Shown: positions 12,691 to 25,600 of the stretch, one piece after another
Layout: each line of letters starts with the position of its first letter
Numbering within the stretch: the first letter of the stretch is position 1
Source: Larix kaempferi
Lineage: Eukaryota > Streptophyta > Pinopsida > Pinales > Pinaceae
Length of the DNA stretch: 64,000 nucleotides
Reading direction: 5' to 3'
Assembly: GCA_027924585.1 (NCBI GenBank)
Contig: BSBM01000001.1
Span: 55,841,501-55,905,500 of the forward strand
Notes under the pieces: model-generated
What the model saw: only the letters and a program-made list of their open reading frames with translations
What the model was told of the DNA's origin: nothing
The model's database searches: none
Made by a program: the position numbers and the translations under genes

Positions 12691-12964
12691 ACAATGGTCA
12701 TTGGCATTCACTAAGGACAACTTTATTCTATCAAACCTTAAAAAAAAAGTAAAGAATCACCTTACCTTCTAATATAACACAATGCTATTAATACAATTAA
12801 TTCCTTCAGGATCTTCAACACAATGAAAATGTTCATTATTATAAAACATTTTTAACAATGATAAAGTAAGTGTATTAATACTCTCCTAATGTTATCAAGC
12901 TATAATTAAACATGGTTAAAGTTGTATCCTATTCATTAGAATATCATTTTAATTGGGAATTTAA

Positions 12965-13335
12965 GTGAAATGTATAAATATCATTTTAAGCTGCAATAAC
13001 AATTTAAAGCTATTGAATATTTACAATACACCACATGCTCAACTTGATACTCTTTTTAGCTTTATGAATGGAATGTTACTAGACATTCAACAAAATAAGC
13101 AAATTGTGATTACTGGTGATTTGAACATTGACATGTTACAAAACAATACATAAAAAAGGAATCATTCATGAATACTAGTGGCTTCAAATTACACACAACT
13201 AAAACAACAATCAACACTAGCTCTATGCTTGACAATTTTTGGACAAATCTACAAAATGAAGACATTGTGTTCAATGTCTTTGATGCCTATTGGATTGACC
13301 GTCATACAACTTGTATTTCAATTCCTTTTACAATA
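12965..13335 (+). pseudogene. Fragment of a LINE-type AP endonuclease domain (EEP fold)
   Basis: The frame at 12965-13153 contains 'IYNTPHAQLDTLF' and 'QIVITGDLNIDML'. The second is the 'GDxNID' signature of endonuclease/exonuclease/phosphatase domains in non-LTR retrotransposons. After a stop, a shifted frame carries 'NFWTNLQNEDIVFNVFDAYWIDRHTT', resembling the 'IDhifTN ... sDH' end of the same fold, with the usual SDH read as DRH. Only about 120 residues remain, with no RT domain attached. The family fit is fair; a Penelope-like or other source cannot be excluded. Confidence 0.45.
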
Positions 13336-13461
13336 GTCTAAAACATGTTTATTCTTTTCATTGCATATTAGAATCTATACATGCCCTTTTATCAAACACA
13401 CCACAATATACTAAGTAATTTTTTTTCCCCTCTTGCAATATTATTCTAAATAGATTTTGCA

Positions 13462-14240
<779 letters not shown>

Positions 14241-14269
14241 ATTTATATTTTCTTCTTTTTCCATATCCA

Positions 14270-15820
14270 ATTTATTTTTTCCCCGGTCTATGTTCTTGTC
14301 TATTAACATATCTGCTCCAATGACACCTAAAAGTTTTTAAGTAGATTACCAATACATCTTTATGCAACACAACTACCAACAATTTGAAAAATACAATGGA
14401 GAAAATGTCAAATGATAATAGAAAAAAGCTAAAATGATTTCCATCATTCTCAAATACTGCTCTACCCTCTAGCACCTTTTTGCAACAACAACAATACAAA
14501 ATCCTAGATATATCAAACCTCTTATCTAAAATTTGTGTGTGAATCAAATATTGTTTCAAACATTGATATCATCTCTTTTAATGTCTTCTATTTATTAACA
14601 ATTGTAGACTTCAACAATTGTCATTGCAACCATATTATGTTATTAAACTTTGTTCAACAACATACAACAACATTTTCGAAGGAGATGTCATGGAATTATA
14701 TGGACCTAGGAAAAGCAAGGATCCATATTCACCTACCAAATAACAATTGGTTCATGCAAACTTGGTAGAGAAAGATGGTCAGATGACAATAACCGTTTAC
14801 ATAAACAACAATTTGATCCCCCATTTCATTGATCATTTTCTCCTGGAATAGTGTTAGAATCATAGACTTTACATTGAAAAAAGGATCATAGGATAGAGTA
14901 GATACAAAATATTGCATTTTGTTGTAGGAGAAAACTACAATTGAAATTATAAAGCAGGTTTGAAAACATCATAAGCTTCCTTCAAGAACACTATGAATGA
15001 ATTGTTGGCATCAAACAATGCATACTCTTTTGGCTCTATTGCACCAATTGTTATTGTATGCCAATAGAACAATAGACAATATGGACTTAATATCAAGGAT
15101 GAAGAAATGATAAATGATAATGCAACTATAAGTCTCATTTTCCTTCATACAAATTATATATTTTTCCATTCACTCGAAATTTATTTTTTTCTTTATTTCC
15201 ATTGAAACATGCAAATAGATCTAATGACTTTAAATTCATAGAAAAATCTAATAATATTTTCCAAATATGTTCTAGTTACAAATCAAAGAAAATAACAAAG
15301 ACTGAGGTAGCTACCCACCTTCACTTTCCTTTTCATAATTTTAGTCCCATTTGTTCATAGTCTTTCTATTTTTGTTTTTGTTACTCTTCCAAATAAACTG
15401 AACCAAATAGTAAATATAATTTTATGTGTAGGTACAAGGTCTATTGAAAGAAAAAAATGTATTTACACTTCCATTTCAACAAATTTGCAACAAATGTGAA
15501 CAACCAATGACCCATAACTCATCACATTTTGCATCTTGCAAACACACAACTGAGATAAAATATAAACATAGTGTTGCATGCAGTTTGGAAATAGAAAATG
15601 GCACAATGGAGTGCATCTTATGTAATTCATAGCTCAAGGAATGGTGTTTTAACAGTTGCTGAAATTTTTTCCGAAGATTACTCAAAAATCATTTCATCAA
15701 CAGCCTTTCATTTACGAAGACTATACCAAAAAGGATTCTTCACCTTGACAATAGACAACAATATTACTGAAATCAAGAAATTATTACCACCAACTAGAAA
15801 CTCAGAAGATCTATTTTAAA
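14270..15820 (+). pseudogene. Decayed multi-frame gene of unknown family ending in a Cys-rich, zinc-ribbon-like segment
   Basis: I do not recognise the family. Plus-strand protein-like text appears in short blocks across shifting frames, e.g. 'YINNNLIPHFIDHFLL' near 14800 and 'NTMNELLASNNAYSFGSIAPIVIVCQ' near 14985-15065. The 3' block at 15444-15819 reads C-N-K-C, then S-C-K, then 'CILCNS', with 'KYKHSVACSLEIENGTMEC' between. This recalls the zinc-ribbon/OB layout of RPA1-type C-terminal domains, but the match is only by pattern. Stops at 15630 (TAG) and near 15660 (TGA) and changes of frame mean it cannot make one protein unless introns intervene. It could be a processed or intron-containing relic. 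Confidence 0.35.
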
Positions 15821-16026
15821 ATTTGATAGGTATTATTTTGTCAATTGAAACTGTTATTTTGTGAAATGTAATATTTCTACTTGATTTTATAGTTTTACTC
15901 AAATCTCATCTCAATAGACTATAGTACATTCCAAAATCTTAGAGGGATCTCATGCCAACAACCTTACCATGGAATATTTCAATACAATCACCAATAATAT
16001 ATATGCCAAGATCATCATAGAATGTG

Positions 16027-17476
16027 TATAGCATCCCCCTCACTCAATTCGACCATCGGGAGGGGAATTTATTAAGATCTGGGCTCTATTTATTCTTCCT
16101 TTGCCCATAAGATGATTTTCAACAATAGAGTGTGTGCAGAAATGTAATTTAAGCATGCACAATGGAATTCAAAACAATTCTCACACATCTAATATGAAAA
16201 CACATCAGCATAACATTATAGGCATCAAATAAAATAGCTCAGAATTAAACAAATAAGAATACTTATCTTTATCCAATGCAAATCCAAACAACTGGTTGTG
16301 TAAGAGTGCTTTTCCACCCAACCATAGGCACTCTGTCCAGCATATACTATTTTTTCTACTAAGAGGCCACCCCAAGCTGGGCTATAAGGCCACCAGGGCG
16401 AAGGAAAGACCAACAAGATTCTATCTCTCATCCCACAACCCATTCTTCTCTCTGTGCTAGTCAAATGCTCATACAGATCTGTACATGGGTCTCAATCAAC
16501 TCTCCCATCCTTAGCTTCCACAATTCCTTCCTTACATAACACCCTTCTAGCTTAGGCATCCCCTTCACCGATCCACAGTTCTCTTGGGAAATTCATCTTG
16601 CTGGGTGCTTATAGTGCATGCATAGAAGAAGTCCAATCTAATATGGCTGCTATAAAACCACCTATAGCCTTGATTGGTGAATTCACAAGAACCTACCAGT
16701 AATAGAACTCCATGGGTAAGGTTCCTAGCTACCCCCAACCTCTCTGCTCACCTACAACCAACTATTTTTCCTTCCAAAAATACAACTTTTCCCTCTAATT
16801 CGAATTTCTGGTTAAACACCCAGTCTGCCAATCAACATGTACAACAATGGAGAAAACTCTATGTGGAGCAGCAGCTTGCATGAGAGAGTGAAAAATGGAA
16901 CGATAATAATGAAAAGAGTGTTGACTCCAAGGATATGGGGAAATGGTGAAAAGAAAGCTGACATGGATTCTGACTATAGAAGAAATAGGAATGCTGACAG
17001 TTGACATAACTGTCACAATCCCCATGCTCAATAACTACATGAAGTGACTTTCCTCACCAACCTCACATGTGCAATAAATGATTGGAAAATGGTCCAAAAA
17101 GGAGATAATTAGCTTATTCTCATCACATGACATAATTTAGGGTGGGTTCTAGGGTTGACACATGGAAACATAAGATTGGGTTTCCCATAAGCCCCCTTCC
17201 TCTTCCCCTCTGGTGGAATCATAGCCCCTTTGGTGCTCTTTACACAACCATTGTTGGACTATTTCATTAATTTCAGCATAATATTTACATACATTTCGAA
17301 TTAGGCATAATAAGCCAATCATATGGTCCAAAATAGAAATATAACATCATACATGCCTAAACATTCATTAGTCGGGCTTTGGCCTTGAGCTCCTCACTAG
17401 GAATTCACACTAGAATATTTACATCATTTACATAAGTTTGAATAATACATTCCAAGTCAAAACTAGGGGTATTACA
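16027..17476. mobile_element. Solo-LTR-like element (1.45 kb) with 5-bp target duplication
   Basis: It starts 'tatagcatcccc' and ends 'ggggtattaca', close to the TGTAATNCCCC termini of neighbouring elements. It is flanked by ATGTG at 16022-16026 and 17477-17481. The first dinucleotide is TA, apparently a mutated TG. Internal text near 16270-16330 ('ttccacccaacc', 'ctctgtcca') and 17150-17220 matches the element ending at 22414, showing a shared family. No internal coding frame. Confidence 0.65.
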
Positions 17477-17672
17477 ATGTGCCAAGATAATCACCAAGAT
17501 CATCACTAAGAATGCGGATCCAATGCACCAACAAGTTTGTGATTCTAAGACCGTACGAAATTGTTATGCAAGATTTTGTCAACCTTCTTCTCTTGAATTT
17601 TCATTGTCACAAATACTAACATTCAACAATTATAACTCTTAACATGTAATGAATAAAGATATGAAACTTTTA

Positions 17673-18860
17673 TGTAATGTCCCAATCCAAATAAATACTA
17701 GAAGGTAAAATTCCACCAATATACTAGTTCCCTAGGTTGGGGTAGAAACATTGGGATTTTGAATAAGGGAGCTAGTAAACCCTAATTGGAAATTAGCTTG
17801 ACATAAATATATTAAAAGGGGATAATAAATATTTATGATAGAAAAATAAGGTGGCACTTGGTCATGCCAGGAGGCACATTGGTGGTGTGGGACCCACACA
17901 AAGCTAAATTCCTCATGCCACATGGCATCCTATTCTCACTCATTCGAATCCAAGGTGGAGTCTAATGTTATTGGGGGAGTTGGAAGGTCATTATACTTGG
18001 CATGAATCGATGAAGGTCGAATCACAGTGGAAGAGTAACTCCCATGGAAGAGGAAGAGGCATTTTTTTGATATTAAGACACTTGGGCTTGATTCCCTAGC
18101 TTCTATGACAACAATGATGAAGATGCTATGACACTTATGACAAAAATCAGACCTGGTTGTTGACATTTGACCAATATGGCATGTCAGGGCTAAAAATAGC
18201 CTCCAAGAAGGCTCACAACTGAGTTAGGGCAGCCAAAGATCCTCCTCACTTGATTTGGTGGAAGATGAAGACTAAAAATTGTTGGACAAGTGGCACACCT
18301 TCGAATATCTTCCCAATTCGAGTTTGCATGAGGATTTTGAAAGGAATTTGAACAATGGAAGGCTTGGGAAGTTTATAAAAGGAAAGAACAAAGAAGGAGA
18401 ATATTTTTTGGTCATTTCTCAATTTGCATATTGGAGAGCATAGCTTGTCCATGCTAGTGGAGTGTTTACTCTACTTGCCTTAGTACCAATTTTGAGGGTG
18501 CAATATTCCCATCCTAATTGGCAATTAGAGAGGCCATTCAAACCTTTCAATTGGAGTTACAATGGAGTCATTTGTTGTAGGTTGAAGCTACATGGTTGCT
18601 CATGATATTTTCTTCTTCAACTTGTTTCCACACCTTTCTCACATTTCTCTTCATATTTTGGCTCTTGGAGGAAGGGAACACTTGGTGAGATGCCGATCTC
18701 TTTGGGGAAGCTCTTGTGGCCCCATTTATTTGTAATTTGATGTATTTCCTCTATATTTGCTTCTTAGAAGAACCTTGGGTCAAAATTCCAAGTGAAACTA
18801 TGTAAAAATTCCAAACTATGTATGAATGGTGCCATTTTCCCCAATATCTTGTTGTGAGAG
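17673..18860. mobile_element. Truncated LTR related to the solo LTR at 4158
   Basis: It opens TGTAATGTCCC and follows the 4158 element through landmarks such as 'actagtt.cctaggtt.ggg', 'tgggattt.gaataaggg', 'tgtgggacccacac' and 'gcacattaatgg...cattcaaacctttcaattgga'-type text. Homology ends near 'tgccattttccccaatatcttgttgtga' (about 18860), so the 3' ~800 bp is missing. No partner terminus or target duplication was found. Confidence 0.65.
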
Positions 18861-19570
18861 CTTGAAGTTGCTTAGTTTCTATTTATCACAGTCAATTTAT
18901 GTGATTTTATTGATTTGTGGAGATCCTTAGATGTTATTTCTACGACATGTGATCTCTCATTCTTTTCCTAATTTAATGTTTCATCTCAATGCCATCTTGA
19001 AAGATTGATCTTGTTGTTTAGACTTCTCTTATCTCTTATGGCCATCTCTCCCTCTTCTTCATCGACTTTTTCCCATGTTACACTAGATCTTCTACAAACA
19101 ATGTTTAGAATTGATATAATTGATCAAACAAGTGATTTCTTCATATTGTTAGCTTTTTTGTCTTTATGTTTTTTAAATTTATTCTACATGTATTATTGGG
19201 TTATTTAACTAGCCCATATCAATATAACATTGATTATTAAAGTTTATAGAGAGGAACAATGCAAATATTTCCACTATATTAAGGTCTCTAAATAAGGTCT
19301 CTGACTCGTAATGTCACCATATCGGGGCGTTTTGGTTGTCTTTTAACCTACGCGTGAACTTCATGCATGTTAAACTAGCAAAATGCGTGTGATCCATTGG
19401 ATTTTATTCCTTCGAGATCAACGATGTTCTTTGCAAGTCAACTTCTAGGCCTTCATGATTGCACACAAGGTCTTCTAATGCACGGAGGGGCTTCAAATGA
19501 CCAAGAGAGGAGATGGAAAAGGCGCTAAAAAATTGAACGAATCACACCAAAAGTTGCAAACGTGTAAGAA
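18861..19570. other. Unassigned intergenic sequence
   Basis: No domain, paired terminus or repeat recognised. 19005-19208 is open but hydrophobic, low-complexity and without a motif; not called as a gene. Confidence 0.4.
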
Positions 19571-19779
19571 CGAGGCAAAATTATGATGCAGACCCACCCA
19601 AAAGAAAATCGACGGTGGAAATGGGTTCTGGCGCTAGAAAGTGCATTGTGGTTAAACTTGGGAAGGTGGAGCAAAAATTAAACCGCTTACCATGTGGCAT
19701 GTCACGTTCCCCACTGACCCCCATGGCCACAGAAGACCCTGATACATTTCTTTTTTCCAAATCCGACTGATCACACCCA

Positions 19780-20260
19780 TAGTCGAAGTAGCTTGGATCC
19801 ACAATCCGCAACCTGCAAGCTGCAACGTCCAATCCATAATTCGCAATCCGCAATTGCAGATGCAGAAGTGCCAACTTCATAACTGGGAAGCTTACCTTTC
19901 CACAATGGCATACCCGCAACCCGCAATCCACAAAGTCGGATCCACAATCCACAATCCACAATTGTGGATGCGGATGTGCTAAACTCCATAACCGAAAAGC
20001 TTACCTTTCCGTAATCCTCAATACACAATGATAGACCCACAACCCACAATCCGCAACGTCGGATCTGCAATCCGCAATCCGCAAATTTGGATGTGGAAGT
20101 GATAAACTCAATAACTGAAAAGCTTACCTTTTCGCAATCCACAACCGTGAACCCATAATCTGCAATCCACAATTGCGGATGCGGAAGTATGAAATCTCAA
20201 TTTTCGACAATGGTCACTTCCGTAATCTACAATCCGCAATTGTGGATGCGAGCATGCAGA
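19780..20260. repeat. 'CCGCAATCC' short-period array with ~110-123-bp higher-order unit
   Basis: The words 'atccgcaa', 'atccacaa' and 'attgcggatgcggaagtg' recur every 10-25 bp. A longer unit containing 'gcttacctttcc' recurs at about 19889, 19999 and 20122. Because the word is read in several frames, it produces long minus-strand open frames rich in V-D-C-G-L-W; these are repeat artefacts. The same 'gcggattgcgg' vocabulary reappears at about 27830-28010. Confidence 0.8.
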
Positions 20261-20839
20261 ACCACACCCCTGTAATGGCAACTTTCCACACAAACTTCTG
20301 AGGTGCATAACTTCTCCATCCTTAGTCGAAATGATACAAGGTTGGTACCATTGGAAAGCTCTTGGATAGCTCTATCCAATGGTGAAATACCTACCCCATC
20401 TGAGCACTCCTTCCCTATCAAATTTCCCACTGAATTTATGTCCACAAATCTGTCAAAAAGGGACTTAAGGATTCTTCCTGTCATGACTTTCCTTCCACCT
20501 GACCCACATAGGGTTCTGAAACACTTCCATGGATTTTCCCTCCTTCCTAAGGATTAGATGTATGCATACAAGTCATTCACAGGGTTAAACATACATATCA
20601 TAACATGTAAAATGCATCAAATCAGATCTAGTAGTTATCTCTATCACATGCAAGACTTATAATGGATTAAACTCATGCAATACAAGAATATACATGTAAC
20701 AATAAAATCATCCCTTTACTTAGGTCTGCACATGACTTCATGTCAATCAAATTCATATAAACATGCATTCTACAATTCCACAATTGAACATAAGCAACCG
20801 TTTCATAACAATGAAACATCATCATTTAACATAACAAGA

Positions 20840-22414
20840 GTACTTATCTTTGAATTCCGAAGCAACTGGCTAAGTGAGAGCAATGTTCCACCCAACCTTA
20901 TATCTCTGTCCAACCTATACTCTTTCAGTCGATAGATCACCCTCGAGCTGGGGTGTGTATCCACTAAGGAGGGCTATCAGGTTCTCTCACATTCAAGGTT
21001 CCATCCCAATGCTAAGTCAATCTATAGTTGGGTTTATCAAGCATTCCAGAGCACCTACCCATGCTAAGCCAACCTACAGTGGCTTTATCAAGCATTCAGG
21101 GACACCTTGGTCATGCTAATCCAACTTCTAGTTGGGTTTATCAAGCATACCAACAGCAGGGTCATGCGAAGCCAACATATAGCTGGGTTTATCAAGCACA
21201 CCAGACTAGCTGATTATGTTAAGCCACCTGCAGTGGGTTTATTAGTCATACCAAACAATACAATCATGCCAAGCCAGCATACTGTTGGGTTTATCAAATA
21301 TATCAAACAAGTTTATCATGCTAAGCCAACCGACACTGGGTTTATCAGGCAAACATGGACAACAAGGGATGCGTTGCTAAGCCAGTGAGCTCAACCACAT
21401 AGCTGCAGGAATCTCAACACTCAGTTGACCTAGAACCCACATTACCTACCACATCCAATACAAGGAAGACCCTCTTCCCTTCCAGTGCTATTCCAAGATG
21501 GGCATATAAAGGTCTAGTCGCTAGTTCTACGAGACTTCAACCTTCACTGGGTTTATCAAACAACACAACCTTCTTCCACAGTTCAACGGTGGACTCCTTC
21601 CAGGCTTGCGGATGAGCTCTGTTATGCAATCTATCTACTATGATCCAAGCTCTGGTCCTCACGGTTTTCTCTACACTGTTTAAGATTACAGTTTCCTCAC
21701 AGGTTATATCACTATGTCATGGACACTCTTTCATCGACAGACTGGGTTCACACACATGGTTTCCATCGTTATCAACTCTCTGGTATTTCTATTACACGGG
21801 GAAAACACAGTTATCTTTGAGTTCTTCCACTCAGTTGACTATGCGTATGTAGAAATGTAGGAGCGAGCTCCCTCTCTGAATCGATGAATCCTGTATGGGT
21901 AGTGTGCGAATGGATGAGGAATGAGTTCCCCCCCCCCTGTCCTTCACCAAAACGGGTAGTCAAAACGGTTCCGTGAGTTCCAGACGTTGAGTGTCTTCTA
22001 GGACAAGTAATCAGAGCCATGCCCTGCCATACAAAATCCCAGGCATGCTCCTTACTCCATTAACATCAGCAACATGGTTCTAAACCACCCTCTGCAACCA
22101 AATTAATGTCATTAGGGAGTTCAAACGGGTTCACAGTCAGACATGTGGAAGCATGGGCAACGAATCCCATAACCCCCTCACCTCTCCCTAGTGGATACAC
22201 GTGGCCCCTTCTCATTAGTTGCCTCCTTAGCCAAATTCTTGGTTATTTTATTCATTAATAATAATTACATCATTTACTGCTTAAGCAATAATCCTTAAAC
22301 ATCCACTAGTGGGGCCTTGGACTTGAGCTCCACACTATGGAAAATACACATACTGCATATACCCAGTATTTACATTCAAGCCAATAAACATCAAGGGAAA
22401 AATGGGTTATTACA
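20840..22414. mobile_element. LTR-like element related to 16027-17476 (left end unresolved)
   Basis: From about 20845 ('acttatctttgaattccgaagcaactgg', 'ttccacccaacctta', 'ctctgtccaacctatac') to the terminal 'gggttattaca' at 22404-22414, blocks match the element at 16027-17476 in the same order, including the '(c)atgtggaa.catg...ccccct' stretch near 22135. It is longer because of a minisatellite expansion at 21009-21380. I could not find the left terminus or a target duplication; it may extend left to about 20290. Confidence 0.5.
21009..21385. repeat. Minisatellite: eight copies of a ~52-bp unit
   Basis: Unit starts 'atgctaagccaac' fall at 21009, 21061, 21113, 21164, 21216, 21266, 21318 and about 21374. 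Each continues '...agt(t)gggtttatcaagcat.cca'. Within most units 'ccaac...gttgg' can pair into a small stem. The overlapping plus-strand frames rich in 'GFIKH' are translations of this repeat, not genes. Confidence 0.85.
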
Positions 22415-22670
22415 TGCAAAGCGTTGGTGGAGTCCGTTATGAAAATCGGTTAAATTTAAATCGCTCATCGCAAGTTTTGAAACCACCTAAGCATATGTTA
22501 TATAAAAGGTTTTTTCAAAGTTTTAAACAATGCTTTTTTCGCTTATTGCCTGGAGGAAAAGAAGCCGCGGGAAACATATCGTTGCATTCGTCAACTGGAA
22601 CAACAGTAATCAATCTAACTTCATAGGTAGCTCAAAACCCTTAGTGTTTAGATTTTGTTTCCCAAAATTA

Positions 22671-25600
22671 TGGAGAAAACCCAAGACCTTATTCCCTTCA
22701 ATGAAAGTTCACATGAAAATGAGGAGCTTGTAGTTGATAGGGAAAGGGATATTTTTGACCCTGTTTTGTCTGTGTGTAGCATTTCGCAATCTAAAAAAAA
22801 TTAATGGAGTTTAATTCACAGCGAAATGATGTATTTAATTATTTTGGTTCCTTTCTATACTATTTTTGTGTTGAACAAACCCTACACTTCCCCGAATTTG
22901 TTGGTTGGTGTGCAGTGAATTATTCATAGGACGAAAGGGTAATCATTAATGTAAATATGACCAAAATTCTATGCCGAGTAAATGCACAGACTTTCCGTGA
23001 GGTTCTATGTTTACCTGAAACATTTCCCAAAAACCCTAAGTCATTTAACAAAGAAAATTTGGTAAATTTTGATAGAAACTACAGTCCGACAGAAAAAGAC
23101 AAGTTTTTATTACAAATCTTGAAATATAGTTAGTCGAATGAAAACCTATCGTTCCCTTTGAGTATTGATGTCTTTCAGCAAGATACCCAGTTAATTTTGT
23201 CCTTGTTGAGTCAAATTTTGGGTCTAGATAGTGATAAGTCAATCACAGAAATTATGTTAGGTTTCCTTCTGCGAGTAATTTCACCCGAGTCATAGTCGAG
23301 TCCGGTGTGTTGTTTTAATTTTGATGAATTCCTAGTTGAAGCGATTCATGTCCAGTTGGTAAATTTCCACAAGTTGAAGCATTTCATATATCAGTCATAT
23401 CTCCTCAACGTGTTCTTGCATTCAAATATTTCGGAATCACAGTTTCATGGTACCATCTTTTCTCATGACCTTCCTAAACATGTCAATATGTTTGAGTTCA
23501 CCAATACAATCATGGCAGAAGTTTACAAAATTATTTTTAATGTTGAATTGCCCCAAGTGTTGGAATAAATGAAAGAAACTTTGCATCCTACACTAGAAGG
23601 CCAAACATGTGATTGGTTCTTATATAAAGAACATACTATAATAAGAGTATATGGTTTTACTAGAGCACCATATATGTTTCCAGCCTTTTTAACACCAAGG
23701 GGATTTTCCTTAGAATTTATTAGACAAAGGTTGCATTTAGAAGAAAAACATTTCGATGCTTTCAAAAAATCATCAAATGTGAAATTCCCTCTTAAAGTTG
23801 GTCCATTCATCATTAATACTAAGGCATCCCTATCTGTAGTAGAAAAAATATTGAATATCATGGATTTCCAAGAGGCTGAAAGGATGAATTATGATCCTCA
23901 TCAAATTATATCGCAAATGAGACATCAAAATAGAAACAAGGCTTTTGATCATCAAATAGTAGAAGGATTAAAAGACATGACAAATTTATTCAAATTTGAA
24001 CAAGATAAGAAAGAAGTGAATATGGAACAAACAGGCAATTTGGCAATGCTGGTTCAGACACCAGCTAAATCTGATATCACCAGTAAGAGAAGTATTTCAG
24101 AAGTTGATAGTATGGAAGTCGATGAATAAGTTTCAAGCAAGAAATCAAAAGTGGAACGATAGAAGGAAATTATTAGTATGGAGGAACAAGATTTAATTGT
24201 TCTAGAAAAAACTAGTTTTATTTCGTAGCCACCTGCAAATATGCAACAATATTCTTTTTCAGAAATAAAGGAATCTGGAAGTAACTCTCAGTATAAGTCT
24301 AGATTTGATGTCCTTTCACAATATACATAAAAGAAGAAGCAGTCTTTGGAAGAAACTAAAAAATTGTACCCTCAAGTTAGAAAGTTGGAAGAACAATAAG
24401 TTTTCATTCTTACAGTTGCATATCTAGGAAGACACACTATAAGGTTTGCAGCAATGAACGATGAGAATTTTTCTTAAATGGAAGTTAAGTTTCATACAAT
24501 TAATATACCCGATAAGATTCAATTGCATAAACAAACATCAGAGGTCCTGTATTTTGATTTATTACAATCCACTTAAAAAATTTCTAAATTGTAGTCTATG
24601 ATAGCAAAGCTAGAGAGTCAATTGAGGCAAGAAAAGACAAAAAAAAAGCAAATTCGATGTAGATTAAAAGACTACAAATAGACCTTGTGACCGTGGGAGC
24701 CGAGCCAGGGAACAACCAATGTACCAAAAGGCTCCTTGATGAAAAAGAAAACACCATTCAAGTGCTCAAGAAAAAATTGAAGGTGCCAACTAATCAACAT
24801 GTGCAATCTCTAGAATTGACAGTATTACAACAAGAAAAGGAATCCATATATCAAGAAATGATGGATCACAAAGGTAAAATGTTAAAGTTACATGATGAAA
24901 AGCATGCTTGGGAAAAATAAACGATTGAATTTTTGTCACAAATTTCAGTGTTGAATACCAATGATATTGAAATTGTGCAAGTGCTAGATAAGTAAAGGGA
25001 TCAATCTCTATGTATGAATGAAGGACAAATGGAAAAGTCCTCCACTGAGGAACTGAATAGTGCTATGTCACAAATTATTCTAACAAATGTAGAGATATAA
25101 GAGTTGAAAGCAAAAACCAAAAGTTAAAACAGGAAGTAATTCAAAATTCTGGAGAGAAGAAAAAGGCTTTGAGTGATAAAAATCAACTACAAAAGAAAGT
25201 TGATGAATTAAAAGGCAGATTGACAGGCCAACTTCAATTACAAGGAGCTAAACACCTTATATGGGATGTGATATCAGTGTAATTCACCAAATTCTGGTCT
25301 TATTTGAATTTAATAGCAGATAAAGATGTTATAGCTAACATAGCTCTCCAAAGGTGTAAAGATGCAAACGAGAAATTATCCAAAAGGCCTTCAGAAACAA
25401 CTCAAAATACAATCATATTTTTAAACACTCTAACCCAATTAGACATGCAAAGTTTTGGAATCAAAGACAGACCATCAATCATCATTTCAGCAAGAAGAAT
25501 TATTGGCAAGAATGATCGTATTAAATAAGTAGAAGACATGGCGCAACAGATGGTCCTTGAAGTTCAAAATTTCAGGGAATTATTTCTTCATCCCTTTGAA

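Noticed and set aside
19309-19330. 'tgtcaccatatcgggg' as left end of the LTR-like element ending at 22414
   Set aside because: It resembles the family terminus loosely, but the flanks do not give a matching target duplication and the following 1.5 kb has no match to the related element.
19581-20308. Overlapping minus-strand frames of 66-133 codons rich in V-D-C-G-L-W
   Set aside because: They are translations of the CCGCAATCC short-word array; a repeated 9-bp word keeps several frames open at once.
20874-21388. Plus-strand frames with repeated 'GFIKH'
   Set aside because: These are products of the 52-bp minisatellite read in different frames; no independent coding signal.
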